From assembly GCA_030762935.1 (NCBI GenBank), contig CM060895.1, positions 76,181,001 to 76,245,000 on the forward strand: DNA of 64,000 nt, read 5' to 3'. The position numbers were made by a program, and so were the translations under genes. This document shows, piece by piece, positions 53,693 to 64,000 of this stretch (position 1 is its first letter; each line of letters opens with the position of its first letter). Source of the stretch: Hymenopus coronatus (Eukaryota > Arthropoda > Insecta > Mantodea > Hymenopodidae). The notes under the pieces are model-generated. The model had not been told where the DNA came from. It saw only the letters and a list, made by a program, of their open reading frames with translations, and did not search any database.

Positions 53693-55696
53693 AAGAACCT
53701 GTTGTAGTAGTTATCTCTGAAACGTTTGAACTAGAATTATAATGTTATTTTATAAAGAAATATCGGAGAAATTGAGAAGTACTTTTGATTAATAACTCCA
53801 TATATTAAAATCAACGAATAATGTAAACACACTTAAATTACAATTCTGTAGTAACATGTAACATAGTGATGCATAATGTTTAAGAAAAAGCTATAAAATC
53901 TGTTGTTAGGAAAGAAGTCATTTGTAAAGGTAATTTACGACGAAAGAAGCAATTAGCTCGAAGTCACACTAACCAAGGAATAGCTTTTCGAAATTAGCTC
54001 AAGATTCAATTTATCGTGTTTTAGAGTGGTTGCTAAACCTAATTTTGTAACTTATAACAATTATTTATCTACGTTCACAGTATTTAAGTATACAGTCCTT
54101 TCGTATTGTTTCAGCTAGGGTTTGTAGGATGGGGAAGTGTGTTGTTTGATACAGAAACTGTTTGTTCCCCCTCTTGACCACCTGATGGCCCTTAAGAATG
54201 CAAATAGACTATTTCTTGTATTTTTAGTATGTTTAATGACATTTATTTAATGCGGAAACGATATGTTTAAAGAAAGTGATGCGGAATTTGGAAAAAGAAA
54301 TAAGATAAGTCAACAAGCATTGTTGTTATATTCTACAATTTGCATGTAGTTTCATATATAATTTTAAAGTAAAAATGAGCGAAAAAGGTGATTTTCACGG
54401 TTCATGAGAAAACTTTTAATAGCAGTTGAACATGCAAACTATTAATACAGTTTCAGAAATGTCGGGCAAAGTTAATTTATGTATTTATACGAAATTATCA
54501 CCCTTAAAATGTATTTTACATTCTGTTGAAGTTATATTTTACGTTTTGATAGCGTGTTTCGAATTTTGTTAGAGTAAACAATATAGGTTTTATTGCCTAT
54601 TAACTATGAAGTAAAGTATTACTTATTATAACAGTATATAAAGGATCACTTTAATTAAATTAATGCATTAACAAACCGAAGGAAGGCTTAGGAAGTTGTT
54701 AAAAAGCACGGAAGCCATTTCTGAGTATTTAGCAAAGAGAAAGGATACTTAAGACTGAGTAATCAAAACGTATGGAAATAGCATCTCAGATGCTAATATA
54801 TATTCATGTTACAATTTATTAACGTGGAAAATAAAAAATATGGTGGAGTAGTCAGTAGTAGGGGAGACTTAGGTTATTAAATTGGCTTCAAGTGGCATTC
54901 TCGTGCTTCAAGCCTCTTGCTGCACTCATCGAGCACAGCGCTGAGCTCATCATTAGTGGTGATTGCAAAGAAACTTGAGATAAGAGTTTTGCGAGTTTTC
55001 TTTCTATATTAGAAATACATTTTGTACACATATGAATTTCTTAATTGTATGAAGTGTCGCAGGTTTATATTACGTAGCTATGATCCCTTGTGCTTAGATT
55101 CAGGAACAATTTAATGATTATTCATCTTAAGGGTATTTTTGACTACAAGTTCAAGAAAAAACTACATTGATTTTTTAAATATTAATTCTAAATTTAAACA
55201 TCCCCGAATACAAAACATGTATAATTCGTACCAGGCGGGATTTTAAATGCCTGAAGTTGCTGGAGCTACAGCAAAGCATTAGAGGTGAAACTGAACTCGG
55301 CAACAAAAACTTCATTTCGGCGAGATCTAATTCGCATCATGCAAAGTAAAAACCAAAGTTATGCAGAATCTAAGTAGCAATGCAAAAATAAAAAGACAGA
55401 AAAAACAGCAGCAAAGGAGAGCAGAGGAGAGCAAAGGAAAAGCTGAGGATCCATCGTACCAGCCTGGTGGATTTTAATGCATTCTAATCTTTCCTTGTTT
55501 TTTTCGCTATTGATATTTTTAGCATTTTTCTTCATGTAAAATGCTCCTTACACAAATAAAATTTTCTATGAATGTTCACAGAGGTACAATAAATAAGATT
55601 TGCTATAGGTTTAGCTGTCAGATGTATATTAAGCACTTATTTTCAATTTTCAGACACAAACACTCTACTTTCATAGAAAAAAACAGGTAATATAAA
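53693..55696. other. AT-rich spacer, nothing recognised
   Basis: About 2 kb without any of the families seen here. Purine-rich stretch near 55380-55445 (GGAGAGCAGAGGAGAGCAAA). No coding frame of note. Confidence 0.5.
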
Positions 55697-56525
55697 AAAA
55701 AAATCTGATTGTTTCATTCCCATGACTTTCTCTACATCTCTGCAATAAATTATTGTTAAAAAGCTTAGGCTTCACTTTACTTCATGCTAATCGAGAAAAA
55801 ATGAGCAGAAATAGTCTTAATACTTGCTTTCTTGTAAGTAGAAGCGAAATAAGGGAGCACCATGGGTAAAAGTGATAGTCAAAAGCTGGTTGCTAGGCGA
55901 CTGAAGTTCCTTTGGACACAAGTTGACATATTTCGGTATGAGAAAAGTAAAGTTTTTCAAAGCTGAAACCAAAAACAAAAAGAAAATCTAAAAAACGATC
56001 AACTCCACGAAAAAAAAATTATGTAACATAAATTGTATGTTTTAATGTGCTCAACATTTTTTGTGTGGTAGGTTTTTGTCCATCTCTTACGGTTTAGCAG
56101 TTATACAAAATTCATCCAGAATAAAGAAGTTATCAGAGGCTATTCCCATAACGTTCAAGATATACATATTTTTTGTCAGGTAAATATATTTAATATACGA
56201 TATTTTAATGAAAATCATTAGTCATTTTTAAGAAAATCAAAATTTTCGAAAAATGTTCCATGTAAAGAGTAGTTTGGAGTAGGGGGATTTTACTCAAAAT
56301 CGTTGTGTCGCATTTTCGACTTTTCGTTTCTGTGTTATCGGGTTCACAGACACACGGACACACACACGGACCTTTTTGTGAAAATGCTTTTTTTTTTTTT
56401 TTTTTTGGATACAGGCGACCCTAAAACATATATTTCCGGTAAAAACTTGGTATGGCATTTTTGGGTGGAATGCAATACCTGCTCTATAAATTATGTATAT
56501 AGTACGTGTAGAGAAAGTAAAAATT
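55697..56525 (+). repeat. Pal element, full length, well preserved
   Basis: Left end AATCTGATTGTTTCATTCCC, then ACTTTCTCTACATCTCTGCA, CATCTCTTACGGTTTAGCAG, AGGCTATTCCCATAACGTTC, AGTAGTTTGGAGTAGGGGGA, a long T run (56387-56405) and the right end TATGTATATAGTACGTGTAG, then AGAAAGTAAAAATTG. About 829 bp. Confidence 0.87.
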
Positions 56526-57084
56526 GGAGCCTAAACTAAAGGAGACACTTAAAAACCTAGGGAAATTTCAAAAATTAAATGTACTGTGAACCTAGGTTTA
56601 AAATATTAGACCAACATTTTAATTTTTTATAGTAAGGGACTTTTTAGTGACGTGACAAAAACAAACAAATTTGACCTTAAGTTCCAAAGCATTACACTAA
56701 AATTTAAGACATTTGCACTGTAGCTTATTTGCTATTGTTAATAAATTTAATACATCAAATTTAAAGGAACTAGCATTATTATTTTAGAACTTAAAACTTA
56801 AAAATCATACATGTCCTTAAAACAATCGATAGCTCATTTCAAATGACTCAGTTTTTAGACTCCAGTATATATACCCACACGTGTTAACTAGTGCCCTTTC
56901 TACGCACAGCCAGGCAAGCCCTGAGAGAGAAAGATCTCGGAGCATTCTTCTGGAGCAGCTGGCAGGCAGTATAAGAACACAGACGCAGCGCAGCATAACC
57001 GTAGACGAGAGACAAGACCATTCTCAATGCAGTCAAACTGATGCAAGAAATTGACAGAGGTTTCTGCGGATATCTTCCAAGTGC
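56526..57084. other. Spacer with a GC-richer segment
   Basis: At about 56880-57075 the sequence becomes more balanced (AGCCAGGCAAGCCCTGAGAG; GGCAGTATAAGAACACAGAC). A TATA-like AGTATAAGAAC suggests it could be a promoter-bearing repeat such as an LTR, but no second copy was found. Confidence 0.3.
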
Positions 57085-57365
57085 ACCGCAAATTTCAAAA
57101 TGAATAATATATTCCATAATACCATAAGAAAATTCTGCCAGTTTTGGGGGAAAGATTTCCTTGAAAACATTCTGTCGCATTCTTGGAAAATGCTGAATAT
57201 AAATATAAAGTTTGGTGTCGTTTTTGTGTTCATAGACACAGAGGAACTGTTTCTAAAAATACCTTCTTTGACTCAAAGGACCTCAAAACATGTATTGTGG
57301 GTGGAATGTAATAGCATCTCTACCTACTCTGTATATCAATGTCTAGGGTAGACAAAATAAAACTG
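57085..57365 (+). repeat. Pal element, right third
   Basis: TTTTGGGGGAAAGATTTCCT, TCTGTCGCATTCTTGGAAAA, then TGTATATCAATGTCTAGGGT and AGACAAAATAAAAC as the decayed terminus. Confidence 0.7.
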
Positions 57366-58540
57366 GACGCCTCCATTTCGTATCCGCGGATGGAGAGGAT
57401 AGATTTTGATTATAACCAATAAAGTTGATATAAATTAATATATTTTTCAAAATCTTCTCGGGCTTCTAGCCAGGTAAAAACTTGGCTTGACTCGAGAAGA
57501 TTTTGAATTAACACGTCGCCAGGAAAGCTTCAGTTCTTATTTTAATATATTTTTGTAAATATACTTCTTTAATTGCTAGTAATAGTTGCATAAAGAGTTG
57601 AATCTGTCACTAATACTTTAGAAAATCACTGTTAAGACTGCGGTTCCCATTAAAAAGCGTTAACGGAAATAACGGTTGTCACACGCTTTTACTTGCGGCT
57701 TATTACGAAGAGTAAATGTCGTTAGTGGACAGCATTCGTGCTATTCCTAGAGTCTCTGTTAGAAGCCGATAATCAATGGCTCACCGCCCTTCTGAGAGAT
57801 CAATGGCGGTCACTTAGGCTAGGTACCTTCAGTAAATGCCCGTAGGGTAAACAGATAACAGCTGCATCTAGCAAGACGTGTGGCGCAAGGCAATGCGCCA
57901 GTGACAATAAGATTCCCGTGTAATAGCTTAGTTGTCCTCTGCTCCTATGAGAAAACTTTTTACAACTGTTCTACGTGTCAAAACAAACTCAACATAACCA
58001 GGAATGCTCATAAATCGTACTCTATGCTCAAATCAGAGCTAACATTTTAAGAGTTTTCATACTAGACCATTAAAAAGTTAATCAGAAGACGCCTTCCCTA
58101 TCACACTTGCATGCAATATATTAATGCCAAATATAAGCTGCCCTTAAAATAAATGTTGAGTTTTAAAATAATAAGAGAGAGAGGGGTCAGAGAGATAAAA
58201 TAAACCTATGTATCTTTGCGCTCAAGATTTGCTCTTTTCACTACATATTATTGAACCAATTGTTATGCAACTTGGTGGCCACACCTTTGGTTCTGCTTAA
58301 AAGCAATTTAAAGGCAGAAATTTAGATGCTGTAGTTCTGCGTTTTCAGCCGGTGCTTGTTGCAGAGAACTGAGTAAATAAAAGTTGTCGCAAATCCTTAT
58401 TCATCATTTTATAAACTTGTTATGAACCATATGCTTAATGCTTTCGCTCTATTTTATTTCTCAAACGTTTAATATTATCATTTTTATATGTTTTGCGCCT
58501 TATCCGAGCTCCAGCTTTTAATATAACTAAACGAATATGA
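57366..58540. other. Low-repeat stretch
   Basis: About 57650-57960 is repeat-free with balanced composition (CAATGGCTCACCGCCCTTCT; GACGTGTGGCGCAAGGCAAT), a candidate conserved non-coding element. The remainder is AT-rich. No gene recognised. Confidence 0.35.
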
Positions 58541-58930
58541 CCCCCGCGCTGTCCCAAAACACTGTGGATATCACGTTCCTGGTAGATGGTCCCACCTTAA
58601 ACTTCATTTTGGAGAAGAATGATGTTTCCATTCCATTGACGACGACTTACTACTGGGGGTATAGCGGTGGATCCATGTTTCGTCACCCATAACAATGCGG
58701 TGAAAATGACTTACACTATTCCCTTCTGTGGAGAACCATCGAGCTTCTCCTTGGTTCGGTAGATTTAGTGGAACCCATCGGAAATAAATATTTTGGTACT
58801 GCAGAATATCGTGAACAATATGATAAATGCTTGCAAAAGACAGTTCTACCACCACGCTTCGTAGTCCTGAATCAGCTCCTTCCTTGTATGTCTAGTTTCC
58901 CTACTAAACAAATCCTGAATATCACCTAAA
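58541..58930 (-). pseudogene. Mariner-like transposase fragment
   Basis: Minus strand. VVELSFASIYHIVHDILQYQ and onward reads through to SHFHRIVMGDETWIHRYTPS, where GDETW holds the first catalytic Asp, and KSSSMEWKHHSSPK. After a frame break, KVGPSTRNVISTVFWDSAGV continues as expected for a mariner catalytic domain. The first part corresponds to the linker after the helix-turn-helix. No C-terminal part, no TIR seen. A different lineage from 33605-34437. Confidence 0.82.
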
Positions 58931-59815
58931 CCATCAGTCAAAATGCTTTCATTTCTTTTATGTAAGCAATTTATTAAGTATTAGCATATTCTTCCAGGCA
59001 CTAGGCCCACACGATTTCACCTCACCCGTGATCTCTTCATCCCCTCACATGGGGGGAAGGCTATAAGAGTTCATAATTTCCCAGGGACCACTTGCCTCCC
59101 GAAGGCACTACCTCAAGCCAAAACAAAATGAAACTGTGTAACTTTTATGGGGGCTATACCAAAACTTTCTCCTATTCTTCCCCACGAGCTTCTTCTTTAT
59201 CACCAGTCTCTTCTCTTCCTTTCCTTGTAATCCTTTTTCTCTCTTATTTCACTTGTTTCTGCGCTAAAGCTCCACATAAAAAGTTGAAAGGCAAAGCGGT
59301 AATCAAGCACTTTGTAACCAAAGGCTTTCTGAGCACTGAAACAACATCTTTGGTTACAAGTGAGCTGTGGCAGTAGTGTGAAAACTGGAAAAATATTTGT
59401 CATAAACATTTTCAGAAGTACTTTTCGAACTTTTCTCCACCATGTCCATCACCTGCCTTCATTTACTAGAATTCTCTTTCTAAGCGGGATCACTTTGTTC
59501 ATTTATTAACACATTCTTTGAAATGTTTAATGTCATATTGCATTGTTTAACCTCATCCCTTGGTGTGAACTATTCCAGAATAATATTTTTTCTGTTGAAG
59601 TAAAGGAAACAATGACATTTCTTTGGTCTGAAGATTTATCCCTTTCTTTGTGATATATTTTGACCCGCTGCTTACCAGTCATACCGTACAAAATAAAGAT
59701 AAAATTAAATCCGTATACTATGTCCCTACTTCTAATTTCTTTACTAGGACATATATTCCAGATCTTAATATTTATTTTCAATTTTATACACTTATTTTAC
59801 AACTACTAACCAAAG
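58931..59815. other. Spacer, unassigned
   Basis: Around 58990-59400 the sequence is pyrimidine-rich with a 94-codon + frame (59092-59376) full of Ser, Leu and Phe. It may be a degraded repeat. No family recognised. Confidence 0.35.
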
Positions 59816-60230
59816 GAAAATAAACATATTTATAGTATCCCGATTTTACAATTAAAAAGAGTTATAATACATAACACTGAACTAAAATTCAGATCCTATA
59901 GTAATCTATTTTATTTTAATATTTTCATAATTCTTAAAATGTATATAATTAATCTATGTTAGATTATTTATAAAATAATAATCAATTCATACTTTTTCCA
60001 TATATTATTATTTTTAATTTAACAATAATTGCATTTTATAACATATTACATAGATAGTAAATTTATTTTTATTTTCATATAGTTTTAAAACATAATATTT
60101 TATTTACATTATTAGTTATAATACCTATATATCTTTAATTTTTAAAACAAATCCATTTTAAATATATTATTCATTCTTTAAGTTTCACTATTATTGTTGT
60201 TATTAATTTAGTTATTTATCAAAAAGCCCA
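59816..60230. other. Extremely AT-rich stretch
   Basis: Almost entirely A/T for about 400 bp (for example TTTTATTTACATTATTAG). No feature. Confidence 0.7.
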
Positions 60231-60371
60231 CCGTACAACACAATTAGGAGGCAGCACACTGTAGCTAGAGGTAACAGGCCCAATAATTTATCAGATAAAA
60301 ATTTTTTGTGTGTTTACCATCGCTATACGAATACATGTGCCATGTAAAATACAACTCGTGTAAAGATATTT

Positions 60372-61045
60372 TTACATTTTCTACGATGTGTTATGTAAAT
60401 ATAATAGGCAGAGAAGGTAATTTATTATACCCAAAATTTCACCGGAAAGCGCGACATGGTCCAATAAACACCACACTTGGTATTTAAGTTCAGCATCTTT
60501 AAAGGATCCGACTCGAAGATTTTCAAGAAAATTCCTCCCTACCTGTAACTGTTCTATACTTAAACTTTTTATTTTCTCAAAATTGCATCTATTTTAATTA
60601 AAATATATGTTTAAATTATTTTCTGTAACTAGCCTCTGAATCCTCTAAATTCTGTATGACTTTTACACAGCAGGTAAATATTAAGAGCTAGACAAAATCT
60701 TACCACACAAAATATGTAGATTTCGTTAACGCACACAATTTATAGATGTACTTTTTGTGGAGTTGATTTCTGTGAGTTTCCTTGTTATTTGTTCCCGTTC
60801 TTCAATGCTTTAAACTCGTTATTTGTTCTTATTTGTCCCAGTCAAACAGCTTTCTTTAATATTTAACTATTCCTTTAGTCTAATTTATTTACCTGTTTAC
60901 CATGCATTAATTAGAAAATACATAAAAAATGTTTTTCAGCAAAGTAGGTAGAAGAATAAGCTTTTTAAAGATATTTAATTGTAGAATGGTTAGGGAAAGT
61001 CATGTCATTGCACGGATAATATTTTTATTGTTTGTAGAACACTAA
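60372..61045 (-). repeat. Pal element, inverted, diverged
   Basis: Right end TTTTCTACGATGTGTTATGT, then AAATTTCACCGGAAAG, TTGGTATTTAAGTTCAG, TAACTAGCCTCTGAATCC and the left end GGTTAGGGAAAGTCATGTC. About 675 bp. Confidence 0.78.
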
Positions 61046-61361
61046 AATTAATGAAAAAATATAAGTATGCTAATAGAAAGCTTGAAGTTTACATATATCA
61101 AACTTTTTAGTTTTTAAAAACATAAATTTTCAAAATTTAGCATTTTCGTTTGTATTTGCAATTTGAGGAATACTTAACCATGAGGTTTAATGTACATTAG
61201 GTTGAATTAAGATCATTTTGGCAATAAAGGACATCATTCGGTGAAACCTTTGATGTCTTCAATAGCTTTAATTTCCAATCCAGTGTTAAAGCATTAAACA
61301 TCTGGTTCATAACAACATGCCAAGTCCTCAGATGGTTAGCTAGAATTTAACTATCCATGAA
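61046..61361. other. AT-rich spacer, nothing recognised
   Basis: No repeat or gene seen. Confidence 0.45.
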
Positions 61362-61950
61362 ATGTTGCGATATCTCGATGAATTCTCTTTTTCCGGTCGT
61401 TTCCATTTGATGCTCGCCATGGAAGTGAAACATGGAAATGGAATTCTCTCATTGCGATTCCAAAGCGGAAACAGCGTCCAGTTGATGCAACTTGTTCGAA
61501 ATAGCCTGGATCAACAGAAAAACTCGGGAACAGTAGTGCACGCTAACCTCCGTCCAACTTCACTGCGCCAAGAAATCAATGCAGACACGCATAGGGTAGT
61601 AATACCAGTGATTGCAGCTTTAGATTCTTCTAGTTACAAAGTCATAACATCGTGGAGTATAAGAAATTCGTTTACCAAACTCATTCCACTTACGTGGCTT
61701 ACGCTTGGAGTATGACGGATGATAAAAAGCACTGATCAAAATGATATGAAAATCCGCATTCTTGTGAGAAGGAAGAATCGTGGATGCATATCTTGGGTAC
61801 GGAGAAATGGAGGGAAATGTATTTACCGCAATCTTTATCCATTGAATGGAGAGTTGGCATGTTGGGCACTACTGGCTGGCATGGAAGACGCAGAGGGTAT
61901 AGGTAAAGTTCTATTTAAGAGATACTGTGAGTGAAATTTTGGCTATACTT
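61362..61950 (+). pseudogene. LINE fragment (copy 3), frameshifted
   Basis: From 61674 the DNA matches 32841 (ACCAAACTCATT; TKLI, then TWLTLGV and a stop where the other copy has GAW). After it, in another frame, HSCEKEESWMHIL corresponds to the knuckle region, followed by GTEKWREMYLP, and CWALLAGMEDAEGIGK in a third frame matches CWTLLAGKENMDGLGK. The 117-codon frame upstream (61362-61715) runs into this in phase and may be more of the same element, but I cannot confirm it. Confidence 0.6.
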
Positions 61951-64000
61951 GGTCAAAAAATAAAAACTAGGTATTTTATAGTAATTAGTTGTTGCAACTT
62001 TTGGGAACATCAAAATGTATTTTTCCTCTCCTTGTTTCGGTCTCTACAGCTACTTAAACATTTATAATACATCTATGCCCTAGCACACATACCTATAAAG
62101 CAGCGTTTTTTTCAAAACTACATTTTCACCTTCAAAATGCTTCACGCATCTCAGTTTTTGTTGGAATACAACTAAAATTGCTCAGAATGTGCAGAAGTAA
62201 ATATTGGAACAAAATTACCCTAACAGCAAGTCATTATTAAAAACAACATTTTTTATGAAAAAATTATTAATTTTAAAGATTGACATGTCGAAAATTTTAA
62301 AAACAAATTATAATGATTCACTTATCAAAGTTATTGCAATATCACCATTTATAGCTTTCTGTGTGGTTCAAAGCTCTAATTCAGAAACTGCCAACCAATG
62401 TTCTCAATCTTTGAGGTTCGTGGAACATTTTGGTTACGCAGCATATCTAAAAAATAACATTTATTAAATAATTTGTATCTTGTAAAGTAGTTTCCAGTTA
62501 AAATAATGTTGAATTCATATTGAATCTCAGAAAAAATTATACAGAAATATATACATTTCTATATTTGTATATTTCAAATATTGTATTTCTATGAGAACTT
62601 ATAGTTTGTCATGGATGTACGTTTCACTTGCATAATTAGTTTAATTATATAAATGTTAAAACTCAAATTGTTACTTGATACAATTTGGTTTAATGAACAT
62701 CATAATTAAATGTATATAACGTTATAATTACAACTTACAAACATACAGAGTTATTAAAAAATACTTTACTAATCGAAACTATTCTTTCTTACAAAAGAAA
62801 ACCAATAAATTGCTCTGAGATTTTACAAATTGCAGTACATACAAACTAGTTTATTTTTGCAAGTCAATCTTACGATCATTGTGAATCCCTCTGGTTCCTT
62901 AAGTGACGCGAACAAGGTTCTACGACGTCAGAGGGTGGCGACAGGGAGACAGATCGTAGAGCAATGGTAACAATGCGACATAAATTAAGCTAATATATTA
63001 AGATACATTAAGTAATTTGTTGGTTGCGAATGTTTGGTTTACAAAAGTGGGGGATTGCAAACTATTCCATTAACCCCGGCCAATGTAATTCTGATTACGG
63101 GGGCTACTAACACAAACGCTTATCTTAAGAAATATGTCTTGGTGTGCTGGGCGAGGTAAGAGATGAACTGGTCCAGGTAGTTGAACGGTTGAGCCCGGGG
63201 CGTCGCCCCAAGATGCACGAACGAAGCAGAGGTTCCTTGACGGTCAAGAGTCCCTTAAATATATTTAGCGGCATCCCGGAAGAGCAGTCCAACATGGTGA
63301 TCATACTCCTAATATGGAGAACCAACGCCCTGATAGTGGGTAGTCTTAGCCAATCAGCATCGAATGTATAAATATTCTAGAATATCCGGTGTGAAGTCAA
63401 AGTGCGAATGAGCACGTAGCCCAAGGGGAATTGGTGTCATCGAAAAGTCCACTAGGAAGAGGCTAGTCACTTCCATCCTGTTACTTAATCAGCTTATAAG
63501 AAATCTTGTATTTTTACAAAAATATGTAAGAATCAAATCCAAATTAATTCAGATTAATTAATCAATTTCAAATTAATAAAATATTACTAATAGAATATAT
63601 ATTAAAGTCTCGCCAATGATACTCGTGACAAAGAAGTGCATTTAACAGTGACTATGGCATCATGCCGGACCATCACACTAATAAACCTTTACAATTTACC
63701 CATTTCCAACATGTGGTTGTAATAAGTGTTGGAACTGGCCACCATGCCAGCGGATACAAGACCTCAGGTTAATCAGCATAGAATTTTTAAAACATTAGTG
63801 AAAAATTACACATTGTGGCAAATTTTTACTATGGAAAACGTTTACAAAACAGGGTTTATATTCGCCAGTGCCCATTAATAAGCATATGCTTAGGCATTTA
63901 TAGCTTCAATTAATTATTACATAGTTCATGTGTGCCAAGTGTGGAAAAACGAGTCATTTTCTTAAAATTTAAAATTCATATTATGTTATTACAATTTTTT
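61951..64000. other. AT-rich end of window, with one balanced segment
   Basis: About 62890-63470 is less AT-rich (ACGACGTCAGAGGGTGGCGA; GCCCGGGGCGTCGCCCCAAG, which contains a short inverted repeat). Opposed short frames (63125-63371) are open there; neither is recognised. It may be part of an unidentified mobile element. The rest is AT-rich with nothing seen. Confidence 0.4.

Overview
This window looks like non-coding DNA from a large, AT-rich, repeat-laden animal genome, most likely an arthropod and probably an insect. No multi-exon gene can be read through, there is no operon structure, and nearly every open reading frame is short. The mobile DNA is typical of arthropods: mariner and Tc1-like relics, 3' ends of non-LTR retrotransposons, and several tRNA-headed SINE families. 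I cannot name the species.

The dominant feature is one interspersed family, here called the Pal element (a working name). An intact copy is about 0.8-0.9 kb. It has no coding capacity. Its left end begins near TCTGATGTGTTCCATTCACA and its right end is an imperfect palindrome of about 40 bp, centred on ATGTACAT and followed by GAAAGTAAAA. I count over 30 full or partial copies in both orientations. My estimated spans add up to about 20 kb, roughly 30% of the window. Short ORFs in these copies recur because the repeat recurs, not because they code.

Layout: 1-8 kb is mainly Pal copies, with a local tandem duplication, an LTR-like sequence and a LINE 3' fragment. 8-17 kb holds Pal copies and a dense SINE cluster, including a SINE nested inside another SINE with a 13-bp target-site duplication. 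17-31 kb alternates Pal copies with low-repeat stretches that contain candidate conserved elements and a candidate splice-acceptor/exon junction near 23.95 kb. 30-38 kb is transposon-rich: a 280-bp repeat pair, a TA-flanked MITE, a LINE 3' end, a broken mariner and an internally deleted Tc1-like element with clear terminal inverted repeats. 38-51 kb holds Pal copies, including a long inverted pair, plus a candidate last exon (38.3 kb), a candidate first coding exon (47.66 kb) and pyrimidine/purine-rich tracts. 51-64 kb has an LTR-like copy, transposase relics, a very AT-rich stretch and another LINE fragment.

No host gene is established. The candidate exons rest on splice-like signals and short open frames only; RNA evidence would decide them. 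The best candidate for something undescribed is the Pal family, with its terminal palindrome and its second, internal hairpin-like motif.
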